Shown: positions 32,993 through 45,334, numbered from the stretch's first letter. The stretch: DNA of 64,000 nucleotides from Sesamum alatum (GCA_034509735.1 JACGWO010000002.1:47799115-47863114), one strand, 5' to 3'. Notes: generated by a model not told the origin, from the letters alone. Program-made: numbers and translations.

Positions 32993-34318
32993 ACGATTGA
33001 CACAACACTTCCAAGGTGGCGATAGTATTTTTCTTTTTCTCGTCTCCGTTGTCTTAATTGCCACCCCTCATTTCATCCCGTTTTTATGTTCTGACCGAAG
33101 GTTGATTCGTCGTAGTATAACTCAATCTAGAGGGGTTCAGAAATAATCGATGTTACTTCGACTGCTTTTTCTGGAGTTATAAATGCCGATTTTTTGGCTC
33201 TGCTATTTGTTCATGAGGAAAGGATGAATTCTTCTGATGATATTATTTTCTATGTTTGATTGGAGTAATATCTGCTGGACATGAATGCCTGAATCTCACA
33301 ATTGCTTGTCGTAATTGATGTTTCATTCTTTTGTTATAATGTTGAAAGAGTTCATAAAAATATATCAGCATCAGTAATCGATGCTAAAACGAACTAATGA
33401 GATATATCTATGGGTTAGTTTCACATCGGTTCTCAGTCAAAAGGAGTCCGTCAGAGTTCGGATGGAAAATGTTGACGTCAGTAATTTTAGTTTTAATCTT
33501 CATTCAGCCTTCAGGAGAGATAGTCCAATGGTTTAGTCACAAGACTTCTCTACGGGAGGTCTCGTGTTAGAATATTGAATGTGTTCGACTGTCTTATGTA
33601 TTGGTGCTCGAGTATAAAAACAAAAAAATTTCAATTAGCTTTCTGTATAATTTATTAACAAAAATACCTTAGGAATATTTTTATACTTATAAGGAGGTAA
33701 ATAATATATATATATATATATAATGTCAAAATTGTGTAACTGCAATAAATATTATTGTGAAATATTGTCAAGGAATACAAAAGTAGCTATTGAGGAAAGA
33801 AAATCTAGTTACATTATCATTACGAAATGCTGAATAAGGCGTAAAATTAAAAATTTATATAATTTTTTATTGATATTGGTATTTTCCGTCCAAACCGTAA
33901 CAGAAAGGGTATGAATTAATTTTGCTTGTTTACACAAATTCGCACAAATTCAACTAATTTTCATTGATTTCTTTACGGATTATGAATTAATTTTGCTTGT
34001 TTACAATATGTTCAATATTTTATTTTAGTACATCTAGTAAGTTGACTACACTTCAGCGACTCTATATGTCTATTTTTATGAATCTTAATTTGTTTCTTGT
34101 TTTAGTAAATTGAAAAATCTCGTTCTGGAAATGTAATTATTTATTTTCTAATAAGAAATATGGAAATCAATTTATGAGTATCATTAATTCTTTTCTAATT
34201 GTTTTTATTTGACTCAATAGCAAAAGGATTTGTGTCAATCGAGTAATTAATGGAAATTTTGTATGTTTTCACAAAAAAATATATTCAATTTTTATATCTA
34301 GTCTCTTAATTGTTTATT
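32993..34318. other. 3' flank of RGP5-like gene and AT-rich spacer
   Basis: It contains the likely 3' UTR of the RGP gene, a SINE-like fragment (33514-33630), an (AT)n tract near 33707-33722, and AT-rich DNA up to the first tandem unit. No gene is seen. Confidence 0.5.
33514..33630 (+). mobile_element. SINE-like tRNA-derived fragment
   Basis: The segment GATAGTCCAATGGTTTAGTC resembles a polymerase III A box. About 30 bp later, GGTCTCGTGTTAGAATATTG resembles a decayed B box (GGTTCGAATC type). An A-rich stretch follows. This order and spacing are typical of tRNA-related SINEs. Old and truncated. Confidence 0.5.
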
Positions 34319-34733
34319 GCAGTAAAATTTTTAATTGATAAACATCGCCAAAGCACATAAAAGTCACCGTAAATTCCAAAGTAAAACCTAAATTTCTAAG
34401 GCAAACTATGTATTTAAGTCTCGTAAATATGTTTTAGTCGTCCAATTTTAAGCTACATGTACAATTAAGAATAAGTACACTCGAATTTTACTACTAGTTA
34501 AAGTTTAGCTAGGTAATTAATATATACATAAATTGAAATGTAATTTGTCACCTTTATTTGTTTTTGGTGGTGACATTGTTTATAATTTGAGTAATATTAC
34601 TTTTTTAGAATAAAATAGGTCCAAAAATCTTAGCAACAGCAAGCAAATCAACATTCACCAAAAATATTAAGATAATGAAAGTTAAATGAATGAATTTCAT
34701 AAGAAAATATTTGAAAATCAAATTTTATTTTAG

Positions 34734-34922
34734 TTGGGTCATTTAAACTTCTCGCAAGATGAATTGTTGCACTTATCATGTGAAGAGTGCGAATTCCAAG
34801 ACGAACGACGGACTCTAGACAAAATTAGTCACACTTACCGTGCACTTGAGCGGGTATTGCGTGCCTGGCTGTCATGTACAACTCGAGATGACCACGTTGT
34901 TACTTTCCTTATTTTTACGTAG
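34734..34922 (+). other. Exon-like conserved block at the head of unit 1
   Basis: The block follows a TTTTAG acceptor-like site and is open for 62 codons (GHLNFSQDELLHLSCEECEF, then ERVLRAWLSCTTRDD). The same block occurs in unit 2 (about 40490-40660), where a TGA interrupts it (GACGAGCGATGACTT), and in unit 3 (about 50228-50395), where indels break the frame. It may be an ancestral coding exon or a transcribed leader. No ATG starts the frame. Confidence 0.4.
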
Positions 34923-36841
34923 TTTTAGAAGTTTGCTTATTATGCCTTTAAATTTATACAAGGTAAGTAGTTCCATTTTAAAAAATTTCCTTTTGTAGTA
35001 TTTTGTTTTAAATTTCAAATCCAGCATCAAATATTTATATGTGACAGCATAGATTCTTATCATACAGCGCCGATTTCACCAATTGAGAGACTGAAAAACA
35101 ACTTTAAATCTTATCATTTCAGTTTCCTATTTTGCCTAATTTAAGGTAAGACCAAATATTAGAATAAATCTATGTTGTTTCACTAAGGGCAGATATTTCA
35201 CTGTGAAGTCCTTTACAAAAGTATTCACTTCAATCTATGTATAAATTTGACAAAGTTGTAATGTATTATTGATTCTTGTCTTTTTAATTTTTTTGACACC
35301 ATTATTTTATTGACGATTTTCAAGTGTTTTTCTAATTAATTTTGCAAATACATTGCAGTTCTGAAGAATTTGGAGCAATTTGAAGATACAACCTGAGGTA
35401 TTTGATGATTTTATGAGTTGTTTTTCTCTTTATGTGTATTAATTTGTTGGTAAGTGATGAATTCTTGAGTGGTGGTTTAATTGAATATCGATTTTTTTTT
35501 TTTTTAATGTTGGAAAGTGAAGATTCTTTTGGTGGAGAATTTATGCTTGGATTGAAGATCTTCTTCGATTTTCTCTTTGTTGATCTGAAGTTCATATATT
35601 TGGTTTGAAATTAATTGGATTTTGTAGTTATGAAACTCGTTATGTCATGATCTTTGTAGATCTATTGAAGAATTATATGCTTATAACTGATACCGTTGTC
35701 TGATTAATAACGGTACGGTTGAAATTAATTATGTCTTGAAAAAATCTGAAGTCCAAATTCTAACAACAAATGTCATGTCGATAGGAGTGTCGTATTCAAT
35801 GTAATCTTAATACGTAGTCTTTGTTGACACGTAGAGAAAAGAAAATTATATCTCACACGTGAGTAATTAAAATGCGGTCTCGTTGACTTTAGACAGACGG
35901 ATTAATAAAATTTATTCGCAATTCACAACAGAACTTATCCTTAAATATTTTCGGCGACCCAAGAACATGAAGCTTATACGAAGACTACAACTCAGATCAT
36001 AAGAATAAATGAACACTTCCACTTTAGAGTTTCTTTAGATAAAATTATAGAAAAAAATTATTTCTAATATTTACATTATAGAAATATAATTCTACGTACT
36101 TTTATTGTAAAAAGACCTCCTAATACGTATACTTTATAATGTCTTCTTTTATTCTTATGTAGTACTGTTTTAACTCACATCTACAGATGGAGCAAGGATT
36201 AGCAGAAAACTCAAGCGCAACTTCTTCAGAGCAGAACGTGCAATCCAACTTTGCTGAACCGCGCTTAAGTTGTGAACTAAGTCAAGTAGTGCATCCGTCG
36301 CCTCAAGGATGCCCGAATGATAATGTGGGCTTCAGGTTAGGAGTTACTAAAAAACTCGATATAAGTTGCTAAAAGTAGTGTCGGATAATTGTGCTTATTT
36401 ATATTTGTTATGCGATTTTCATATTTTTATTACATAGTTACGTTTATGTATTCGTGATTGCGCTAATACTTTATGTTATCAACAATAAGAAAGCACAACA
36501 GTGAATAGAGTTCTTATTTCTAACTAGTATATTTGTCATGGTCAACAGCTACCAGAACGACCGTCATATACCTAAGTTCCAACCACCGACTCTTGAGCTT
36601 CCGGGTTCTTCACTGAACAAGCAAGCAGATGATGCAGGGCCATCGCTCTCGATCGTTCCATTTTCTGCGGGACCATCGCTTTCGAGCATTCCATTTTCTG
36701 TAATTGCTTCAATACCCTCATGTTTGCTTCAAGAGTATCATTCGATTATATGATTTCCAATGTATGAATGAGCATGCATTCACTATAATTCATATGCATT
36801 TGTAAGCTTCTTCACGTGTACAAATGTGAATATGCTTGATT

Positions 36842-37092
36842 GTACTTTTAGTTCTGTATTATATAGTCATTCGACACTTTAGTCCTGCAGTTTGTTAGGA
36901 TTGTAAATGGTCATTCGCTTTTTTTAATTTTGTGATTTTAGGAAAAAAATGGCTGGAATTACAATGTCACTTTCAAGCCTACCAGCCAAATATGTCCTAA
37001 AATCGCAAAATGAAAAAAGGTGAACGATCATTTTACAACAAGTTATAGGACTAAAATGTTAAAAATATATAATTACAGGACTAAAAATACAA
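36842..37092. mobile_element. Foldback element in intron B-C, unit 1
   Basis: The left arm (GTACTTTTAGTTCTGTA, then ACTTTAGTCCTGCAGTTTG) pairs with the right arm (AACAAGTTATAGGACTAAAA and ACAGGACTAAAAATAC). It occupies the same intron position in unit 3 (53213-53450) and, shortened, in unit 2 (45335-45480), so the insertion predates the duplications. Confidence 0.65.
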
Positions 37093-37642
37093 TTAAATCG
37101 ATGTAAATATTGTATGGTTATTTATTTTAATGGAGCATGTAACATATTAGGGGGAGCACCTAGCACCATCTGAGCCTGGAAGCGAAGATTTGTTTGCGGT
37201 CTACCTAAAAGGAATTTCGCAGTCACATGATCATCATTCGTAAGTATCTTCTTCATCTCTCAAAATATATAGTTTTTCGTATCTGAACTTTTAACTTGAT
37301 AATTATTTATACACAAATAAAAACTGAATATCTACATACTCTACAGGTTCCAACAAGAAAATCAAGTGGCTAATTGTAGCTATGTCGTTGCTCCAATCAA
37401 TAATCAAATAGTATTGCATGCTAGTAACGACCAAGTCATGGACAGCCCTTACCTTGATCGTATGTCAAATCTGCCAAACGAATATCCTATGTCACTAACG
37501 TTGTCCAAACCCGGAGGGCAATGGAGTGGTTCGTCTCAAATTTCTGTAAGATACATACTTTGAACCCTCTCATCGATTCATCGTTAATTGACAAATCATA
37601 TAAATATGTGCATGTAATCAAGAAGAAAAAAATGCGCTTTAT

Positions 37643-37989
37643 TGCAACTTTGGTCGTGCAATTATAGGTGTTTGGTATTTTGATCCTTTAATTAAGAAAT
37701 TGAATTTGCGATTTGATTCGTAATACTTGTAAAATTGCATTTTGAGGACACATATTGCTGGAAAGTTCTAAATCTATTGGAAATTTGCACGTGCAAGTTC
37801 CGTGCCAGTTTAAATTTTAGGGCACACGTGACATGCACATGTGGTTTTTTTACCCAATTTTAAATTTCCAACAAATGTGTCTTGAAAAATCACAAAATTT
37901 ACAAAAATAATGGATCAAGTAGAAAGTTTCATTTCTTAAAAGGTCAAAATGCCAAACATCTATAATTATACGACTAAAATTGCAAGAAA
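37643..37989. mobile_element. Foldback element in intron D-E, unit 1
   Basis: The left arm TTGGTCGTGCAATTATAGG and CCTTTAATTAAGAAATTGAA pairs with the right arm (CATTTCTTAAAAGGTCAAAA and CTATAATTATACGACTAAAA). Homologous copies sit in the same intron of unit 2 (46021-46358) and unit 3 (about 54050-54345). Confidence 0.65.
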
Positions 37990-38744
37990 GACAGCCATGT
38001 AGATAACTTCATATTTTATTTGAACTACACTAAGACGAAAATTAGACACAAAAATGTTCCCGCATATATATATATATATATATATTTATGATTTATAATA
38101 ATCTAATTTTATTTTGGTTTTCGGCGAAATATATTATATTTTCATTCATTGTCAGTTATAAACTACTAATATTTAATTTATTACAGGCACCATTTGGAAA
38201 CTTGGTTGGTGACTCAACCATCATAAACACATTGCATTCCCAATGGGCAACACAGGCACATCCAACTCCAGTAATGCATGGATCCTCAGTTCCATTAAGG
38301 TAATAAATCCTAGGTAAACAACAAGAATGTAATAGGATCACTAGTAATTATGTCCGTATGTCGCGTAAATATGTCTTTAAGTGGTTTGAATTATGTGTTA
38401 CTATGTCGAAAGAAAACATAATCAAGTCTGTATAAACAACATAACACTTACTATTTACTGTATTATATGAATTCTCGCATCATATAATCTTTCATAGTAG
38501 CTTAGCATTTACATTAAGCGCATTTTTCATTAATAAACTAAATATTTTTGTGCTTTATTGTAGATTGCCCGGTATTAATCAAGGCATTCCAAATCCGATG
38601 AACGTGTCAACCGGTTTGAACTTTGCAAGCAGCAACTCAAGTTTTCCAAAGCAACTTCTCAAATTATGGAAGTTCCTTCAACATGGCTGGTGGCAGCTCA
38701 TACCACCCTCAAAACTCTATTGCTTCACGACAGAAGGTTTTTCG

Positions 38745-38813
<69 letters not shown>
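38745..38813. repeat. (ATT)n microsatellite just after exon F, unit 1
   Basis: About 23 uninterrupted ATT triplets start 8 bp after the exon F donor. The equivalent position has only about five ATT triplets in unit 3 (55038-55060) and a long compound ATT/GTT tract in unit 2. Confidence 0.95.
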
Positions 38814-38815
<2 letters not shown>

Positions 38816-39856
38816 AGTTAATAAATATTACAAAAATTACATACATTAATTTCTTAGTCTACCACATTCAATTATTTATCTTGTTTGGATGTATTTTACC
38901 TGGCAGAGAAAATTGCCCTGGCAGGAGGATATTGCTCCAGTTCAGAAAAGGTGGAACTCCTTCGTCAGAGGTGATCACGGGGAAAGTTCGCGCGCTTCTA
39001 TATCTTTTGTCGAAAGGTACGCAAAGAAACATTGAATTACATTAATAAATCCATCTTATTTTAGATTTTTCTTATACTTATCAAATGAAATCGACGTGGC
39101 AGGTTCACATTGTACGATAAAAGGTATGAAGAAATTGGTCTTCCTCTGGATCCACATCTTCGCATTTTCACTGCAAGCAAGGAAAACAGTGGTAATGTGT
39201 CTCCCAACAAACCCTACTTAATGTTACGTTATAGCATCTTTTGACTTGATAGACTGTGTATGTATCCTTAATTAAAATATGGGGTTTCCAATTTTCAGGT
39301 GCGCCTGGAGGGTCGACATAGCAAATCAACTTATTTCTTGGCAAGGGCTTCAGAGCTATGTTCGAGTGGTGGTTTATGGATTATATTCGTGTACTAGTTG
39401 TGAGAATTGTTGCATAGTTGTACTTTTTCTGAAAAATTGTTGCTTATTTTCCTAAGTATGTGGTGATTATGATCGCAAAGTTGTTATTTGTGTTGTGATC
39501 TTTCTATGTAGTTTTGATTTGTGTTCTGATGTTTCTTTGTAAGATAGAATATTGGTTTGTGTGCAATTTTGATATTGACTTAATTTTCCTTCATAAAAGT
39601 GTGTTCAAAAGTATATATGCATCATTCCTTTGTGCCCCTCCACATCCAAAGGGAGATGTCTCTACACGGTGAAGAACTTTCTATTACATATTTGTGTTAC
39701 ACATTGGTGACACACTCACGTATGTATTTTACGCAGCAAAACTTTTAAGTTATGTATTTAAGTCTCATGAATATGTTTTAGTCGTTGAATTTTGAACTAC
39801 ATGTACAATTTAGAATAAGTATACTCAAACTTTACTATTGGTTGAGGTAATTAAAA

Positions 39857-40284
39857 AGATTAAATGTATTTTTGGTCTTGTAACTTAGGTCATTTGGCGT
39901 TTCCGTCCTTGAATTTTTTAGAATAATATTTTGGTTCTACATTTTTTTTAATCTTCGCAATTTTAGTCCTTTTGTTCAGCGGAGTTCACCTCCAACGGCG
40001 AAAAGCGTGAACTCCGGTGAAAAAAAGATGTAGGACCAAAAATACTACTCTAAAAAGTTAAAATACGAAAATATTGGTAAAAATGGACTAATAGGAACAA
40101 AATCCACAATTTTAATGTGTCACGTGAGAGGCACATGCATTTTCCGGCAAGAAGGGGTGAACTCCGGGCGAAAAAAGACTAGAATCACAAAAATTAAAAA
40201 GATGCAGGACCATAATTACCCTGAAAAATTAAAGAATGAAAACGCCAAACACCTAAGTTACGGGACCAAAAATGCATTTAAGCC
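39857..40284. mobile_element. Foldback element specific to unit 2
   Basis: The left end AGATTAAATGTATTTTTGGTC and CTTGTAACTTAGGTCATTTG pairs with the right end (CACCTAAGTTACGGGACCAA and ATGCATTTAAGCC). Inside, GGCGAAAAGCGTGAACTCC mirrors GGTGAACTCCGGGCG. The equivalent position in units 1 (near 34510) and 3 (near 50045) is uninterrupted, so the insertion came after the duplications. Confidence 0.75.
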
Positions 40285-42148
40285 TAATAAATATATACAT
40301 TAATTTACATGTAATTTCTCGCCTTAATTTGTTTTTGTGGGAGATATTATTTGTAACATGAGTAATATTATTATTTTTCTATAATAGTGGTAGCGAGCAA
40401 ATCCACATCTCCAACCATATTAAGAATAATGAAAGTTAAATGTATGGATTTTCATACGAAAATATTTGAAAATAAAATTTTATTTTAGGTCATTTAAACT
40501 ACTCGCAAGGTGAATTGTTGCACTTGTCATGTGAAGAGTGCATATTCCAAGACGAGCGATGACTTAGGACAAAGTTAGTCACATTTACCGTGCACCAGAG
40601 TGGGTATTGCGTGCATGGTTGTCATGTACAACTCGAGATAACAAAGTTGTTACTGTCCTTATTTTTATGTAGTTTTTAGAAGTTTGTGTATAATACCTTT
40701 AAATTTATATAAGGTAAGTAGTTCCATTTAAAAATAAAAAAAAGAAAGAAAGAAAAAAAGAAAAAACATTCCTTTTGTAGTCTTGTGTTTTAAATTTCAA
40801 ATCCAGTATTAAATATTATGTGTGACAGCCCAGATTCTTATCATACAGGGCAGATCTCACCAATTAAAAGACTGAAAAACAACTTTAATTCTTATCATTT
40901 CATTTCCCTATTTGCCTAATTTAAGGTAGCGGTAGCAACCAAATATTACAGTAAATTTATGTTATTTCACTAAGTACAAATATTTCACTGAGAAGTCCAT
41001 TACAAAAGTATTCACTTGAATCTATGTATAAATTTGACAAAGTTGTAATGTATTATCGATTCTTGTCTTTTTTCTTTTTTTTTTTTTTTGGACACCATTA
41101 TTTTACTGAAGATTTTTCAAGTATTCTTTTAATTAATTTTGTAAATACATTGCAGTTCTGAAGAATTCTGAGCAATTTGAAGATACAACTTGAGGTATTC
41201 AATGATTTTATGAGCTAATTTTTCCTTATGTGTATTTCTTCATAAATTCATATAAATTGTTAGTGAGTGATGAATTCTTGAGTGGTGGTTTAATTGAATT
41301 TCAATTTTTTTTTCATGTTGGAAAGTAATTAATGATTCTTTTGGTTGGAGAATTTATGCTTGAATTGAAGTTTTTCGTTGATTTTCTCTTTGTTGATCTG
41401 AAGTTTATATATTTGGTTCGAAATTTAACTGGATTTTGTATTTATTAAATTCTTTTATTCATGATCGTTGTAGATTTATTGAAGATTTATATACTTATAA
41501 CTAATATCGTTATCTGATTACTGTCGACACGATTGAAATTAATTATTCCCAGGAGAAAAAATTTAAAGTCAAAGTTCTAACAACAAATGCCATGTCGATA
41601 GGAGCACCGTACTTAATGTATATGTATTCGTTGTTGACACGTAGAGAAAAGAACATTATATCTTTACACGTGAGTAAGTAAAATGCGGTCTCGTTGACTT
41701 TAGAGAGATGGATTAACAAAATTTGTTCGCAATTCACGACAAAACTTATCCTTAAATGTTTTGGTGACCTAAAACCGAGAAGCTTATATGAAGACTACAA
41801 CTCGAATCATAATTATATAGTAAAATGTGTTTCTTTTTGAGTATTTACATTATAAAATTATAATATTACTTGAAAAACGATCTCTGAATTACTAAGAATT
41901 AGGGATTCCATTATTTTTCTTTTATACTATTACCAATTATACTCTCTACGTAAAATAAATAGGTTTAAAAGATGATTAAATAAATCAGAGTCTTTAATGA
42001 GCTATATATGCTCTTACCCTAAAAATTGTGGCATAACGTGGTAAGAGTTGTTTTCTTAGAGAACCACTATTGCAAAAGTCCGTAGCATACATTTTATATA
42101 AGAAGAAAAATGAAATGTTTAGTTGAAACAGTCAAAATATAAAAGTCT

Positions 42149-42849
42149 GGGGAAATAGTATTTTTTGTCCCATATGTTAGGCCCGTTTCATTTTTGGTTC
42201 CATTTGTTATTGGATTAATTAGCACTTTTAATCCCAAACCTTAAAATAATTTGTACTTTGGTTCTCATCCACTTTTTTGTTTGTAATTTAACAGCATAGG
42301 ACACGTGGTCGTTAAGTACTTTGGCTGAAGGAAAAATTGATGCGTTTTCAAGATTGAAAACACTTCGGGGGAGAAGTATAATTACCTTTGAGGTAAAAAA
42401 AAAAGAGATAAATTTTGAAGGAAATTAGTGCAAGGAAAGGGGGATTTCTCTCTTCCCTCGCAAAATATTGAATCCAACCCTTCCCCTAGATTCAATTTTT
42501 GTGAGAGAAAGAGAGAAATCCCCTTTATTTTGCCCTAATTTCCTTCAAAATTTTGTTTTTTTATCCTCCTTAAAGGTAATTATACCCCCCCCCCTCCCCC
42601 CCCAAAAAAAAAAAGTATTGCCTAGTTGAAAAACGTGTAAATTTTCCCTCCAATCAAAAATATTTAACGATCACGTGCTAGACATGTGGCCTACACCGTT
42701 TAAAAAAAACAAACAAACAAAAAAAGTGAATAAGGACAAAAAGTGCAAAGTTGTGTAAGTTACAGGACCAAAAGTGTCAATCTCGTAACGAATTGGACCA
42801 AAATTGAAAAAGGACCTAACTTATGGGACCAAAAACTGTTATTTTCCTT
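42149..42849. mobile_element. 700-bp foldback element specific to unit 2
   Basis: The left end GGAAATAGTATTTTTTGTCC, then ATATGTTAGGCCC, pairs with the right end (GGACCTAACTTATGGGACC and AACTGTTATTTTCC). The centre is a second near-perfect palindrome around CCTTCCCCTAGATTC flanked by GGGGGATTTCTCTC and GAGAGAAATCCCC. Absent from unit 3, where the flanking AATTTGCTATTATAAACT follows directly (51925). Confidence 0.75.
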
Positions 42850-43050
42850 AAAATTCATCGAGTAATTGCTATTATAAACTAATATGTCTTATCTTCTTAC
42901 CGTACCAAAACATTTCATATTGTAATTAAAAGCCTCCTTTATTAAATTTCGGCCTCAAGATCATCATTTGCATAAGAACTAGAGTACTTACTTTGTACTA
43001 AAAAAACGTAAAAGAAAGTTGTATATGAACTTATTTCAAGTTACTTTTTT

Positions 43051-44146
43051 TTATTGTAGTGATTAAAATGGTTATAGAACTAGTTGATTATTTGTTAGAA
43101 ATAAACTTACATGTTCTTTAGTTCACGTGCAGTTTTTAGTCATTTTAAAAGCCCAATTTTTAATGTTGTACTTGATTCATTACGATAATTTTCTAATAAA
43201 ATCACGAGAATAAAGAGTCAATAACTATTTTTTTATTGTAGTGATTAGAATGGTTATAGAACTAGTTGATTATTGTTTCGAAATAAACTTACATGTTCTT
43301 TAGTTCACGTGCAATTTTTAATCATTTTAAAAGCCCAATTTTTAATGTTGTACTTGATTCATTACGATATTTTCTAATACAATCACGAGAATAAAGAGTC
43401 AATAACTATTTTTTTATTGTAGTGATTAGAATGTTATAAAACTAGTTGATTATTTGTTTAGAAATAAACTTACATGTTCTTTAGTTCACGTGCAGTTTTT
43501 AGTCATTTTAAAAGCCCAATTTTTAATGTTGTACTTGATTCATTACGATAATTTTCTAATAAAATCACGAGAATAAAGAGTCAATAACTATTTTTTTATT
43601 GTAGTGATTAGAATGGTTATAGAACTAGTTGATTATTTGTTTCGAAATAAACTTACATGTTCTTTAGTTCACGTGCAGTTTTTAATCATTTTAAAAGCCC
43701 AAATTTTAATGTTGTACTTGATTCATTACGATATTTTTCTAATACAATCACGAGAATAAAGAGTCAATAACTATTTTTTTATTGTAGTGATTAGAATGGT
43801 TATAAAACTAGTTGATTATTTGTTTAGAAATAAACTTACATGTTCTTTAGTTCACGTGCAGTTTTTAGTCATTTTAAAAGCCCAATTTTTAATGTTGTAC
43901 TTGATTCATTACGATAATTTTCTACTACAATCACGAGAATAAAGAGTCAGTAACCATTTTTTTTATTGTAGTGATTAGAATGGTTATAGAACTAGTTGAT
44001 TATTTGTTTATAAATAAACTTACATGTTTTTTAGTTCACGTGCAGTTTTTAATCATTTTAAAAGCCCAATTTTTAATGTTGTACTTGATTCATTACGATA
44101 ATTTTTTAATACAATCACGAGAATAAAGAGTCAGTAACCATTTTAA
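43051..44146. repeat. Satellite array, six copies of about 182 bp
   Basis: TGTAGTGATTA starts each copy at about 43055, 43237, 43418, 43600, 43783 and 43967 (spacing 181-184). Each copy continues GGTTATAGAACTAGTTGATT, AAATAAACTTACATGTTC, TTCACGTGCAGTTTTTA, AAAGCCCAATTTTTAATG, TTGTACTTGATTCATTACG and ends CGAGAATAAAGAGTCA. Copies differ by a few percent at most. A single shortened relic lies at 52200-52331 in unit 3. No such copy was seen in unit 1. Confidence 0.95.
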
Positions 44147-45334
44147 AAATCAAATTAGTAATATTATTACTTGTTAGTATCATATGTGCACGAACTTATA
44201 CTGTAAAAAATTATGCATTAAGGAAACCATTCATCGTCAATGTTACTTATATACATATTACATATATATAGGATGCAAATTTTACTTATAATTATGAATG
44301 TTATAATTAAATTTCAAAAGTTTAGAAAGAAAACATGAATTTGTTGCATACATGTGAAACGAAATCGTGCTATGTTTTTTCAAATTTTAGCTTATGGTAA
44401 GATAATATATAATCGTAGGTTAAAAGGCTGACCATTTTTCCTTAAGCACAAGAAATAAGTTACGGAATTAGCAAGCGTACCTACATAAGTATACAAAAAG
44501 CATGATACTACTGCTCTTGTTATATATAAACTTCCAGCTAGTTCCGAAGCTTATTTGGAGCTCTCGATTTTGGTGTAAGAAATCAAAACCTATATATTTT
44601 GCAATAAAAAAATGTATAACTTTGTGAATTTAGTAAAGTTTAACATTGGAGAGTAATTTAATTTATAATGTTCTTTTTTGCTTATTTAGTAATGTTTTAG
44701 TTCACATCTGCAGATGGAGCAAGGATCAACAGAAAACTCAAGTGCAGCTTCTTCAGAGCAGAACGTGCAATCCAACTTTTCGGACTGCACTTAAGTTGTG
44801 AACTAAGTCAAGTAGTGCATCCGTCGCCTCAAGGATGCCCAAATGATCATGTGGGCTTCAGGTTAGGACACTAATAAACTCAATACAAGTTGCTAAAACT
44901 AGTTTCGAATAATTGTCCTTACTTATATTTGTTAATGTGATTTCATATTTTTATTACATAGTTACATTTAGATATTCATGATTATGCTAATATTTTATGT
45001 CATCAACAATAAGAATGCACGACATCAAACAGTGTTCTTATTGTTGACCCCTTAATATTTGTCATTGTGATCAACAGTTACATGAACAATGGTCAAATGA
45101 CTAAGTTCCAACCATTGACTCTTGAGTTTTCGGGTTCTTCACAGAACAAGCAAGCAGATGATGCAGGGCCGTTGCTTTCAAGCATACCATTTTCTGTAAT
45201 TACTTCAATACCCTTAAATTTGCTTCAAGAGTATCGTCCGATTATGTGATTTCCAATGTGTGAATGAGTATGCATTCACTACAATCTATATGCATTTGTA
45301 AGCTTATTCACGTGTACTGATGTGAATGGGCCTG

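Larger units (their letters stand above)
36187..39321 (+). pseudogene. Unknown tandem family, copy 1, single frameshift
   Basis: Nine exons equivalent to the intact copy at 52570-55757 are present with consensus splice sites: A from ATG 36187 (MEQGLAENSSATSSEQ), B (AG|C; FQPPTLELPGSS), C (GEHLAPSEPGSEDLFAVYLK), D (FQQENQVANCS), E (APFGNLVGDSTIINTL), F 38564-38736, G (RKLPWQEDIAPVQKRW), H (FTLYDKRYEEIGLPLDPHLR), and I ending GAPGGST and TAG at 39319-39321. Exon F is 173 bp instead of 172, because TTTCCAAAGC replaces the TTTCCAGGC of copy 3. After that base the ancestral frame (NFSNYGSSFNMAGGSSYHPQ) is shifted, and translation would stop in exon G. All other exons are open, so this is a recent loss, an error in the sequence, or an allele. 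The intron after exon F has an expanded (ATT)n. Confidence 0.7.
34319..39732 (+). repeat. Tandem segmental unit 1 (about 5.4 kb)
   Basis: Begins GCAGTAAAATTTTTAATTG and then an AAACATCGCCAAAGCACATA block seen again at 49866. It contains, in order, a conserved exon-like block (34734-34922), a 5' leader exon candidate (about 35360-35398), the family gene (36187-39321) and a downstream tail ending near GCAGCAAAACTTTTAA, where unit 2 starts. It matches units 2 and 3 along most of its length, including introns. Confidence 0.85.

Noticed and set aside
36187..36372. Separate small genes starting at each MEQG or MEHR frame
   Set aside because: These are first coding exons of the nine-exon family, ending at a conserved AG|GTTAGG donor.
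43051..44146. Possible CRISPR-like array because of regular repeats
   Set aside because: The repeats are contiguous ~182-bp monomers without unique spacers, in a plant nuclear locus.
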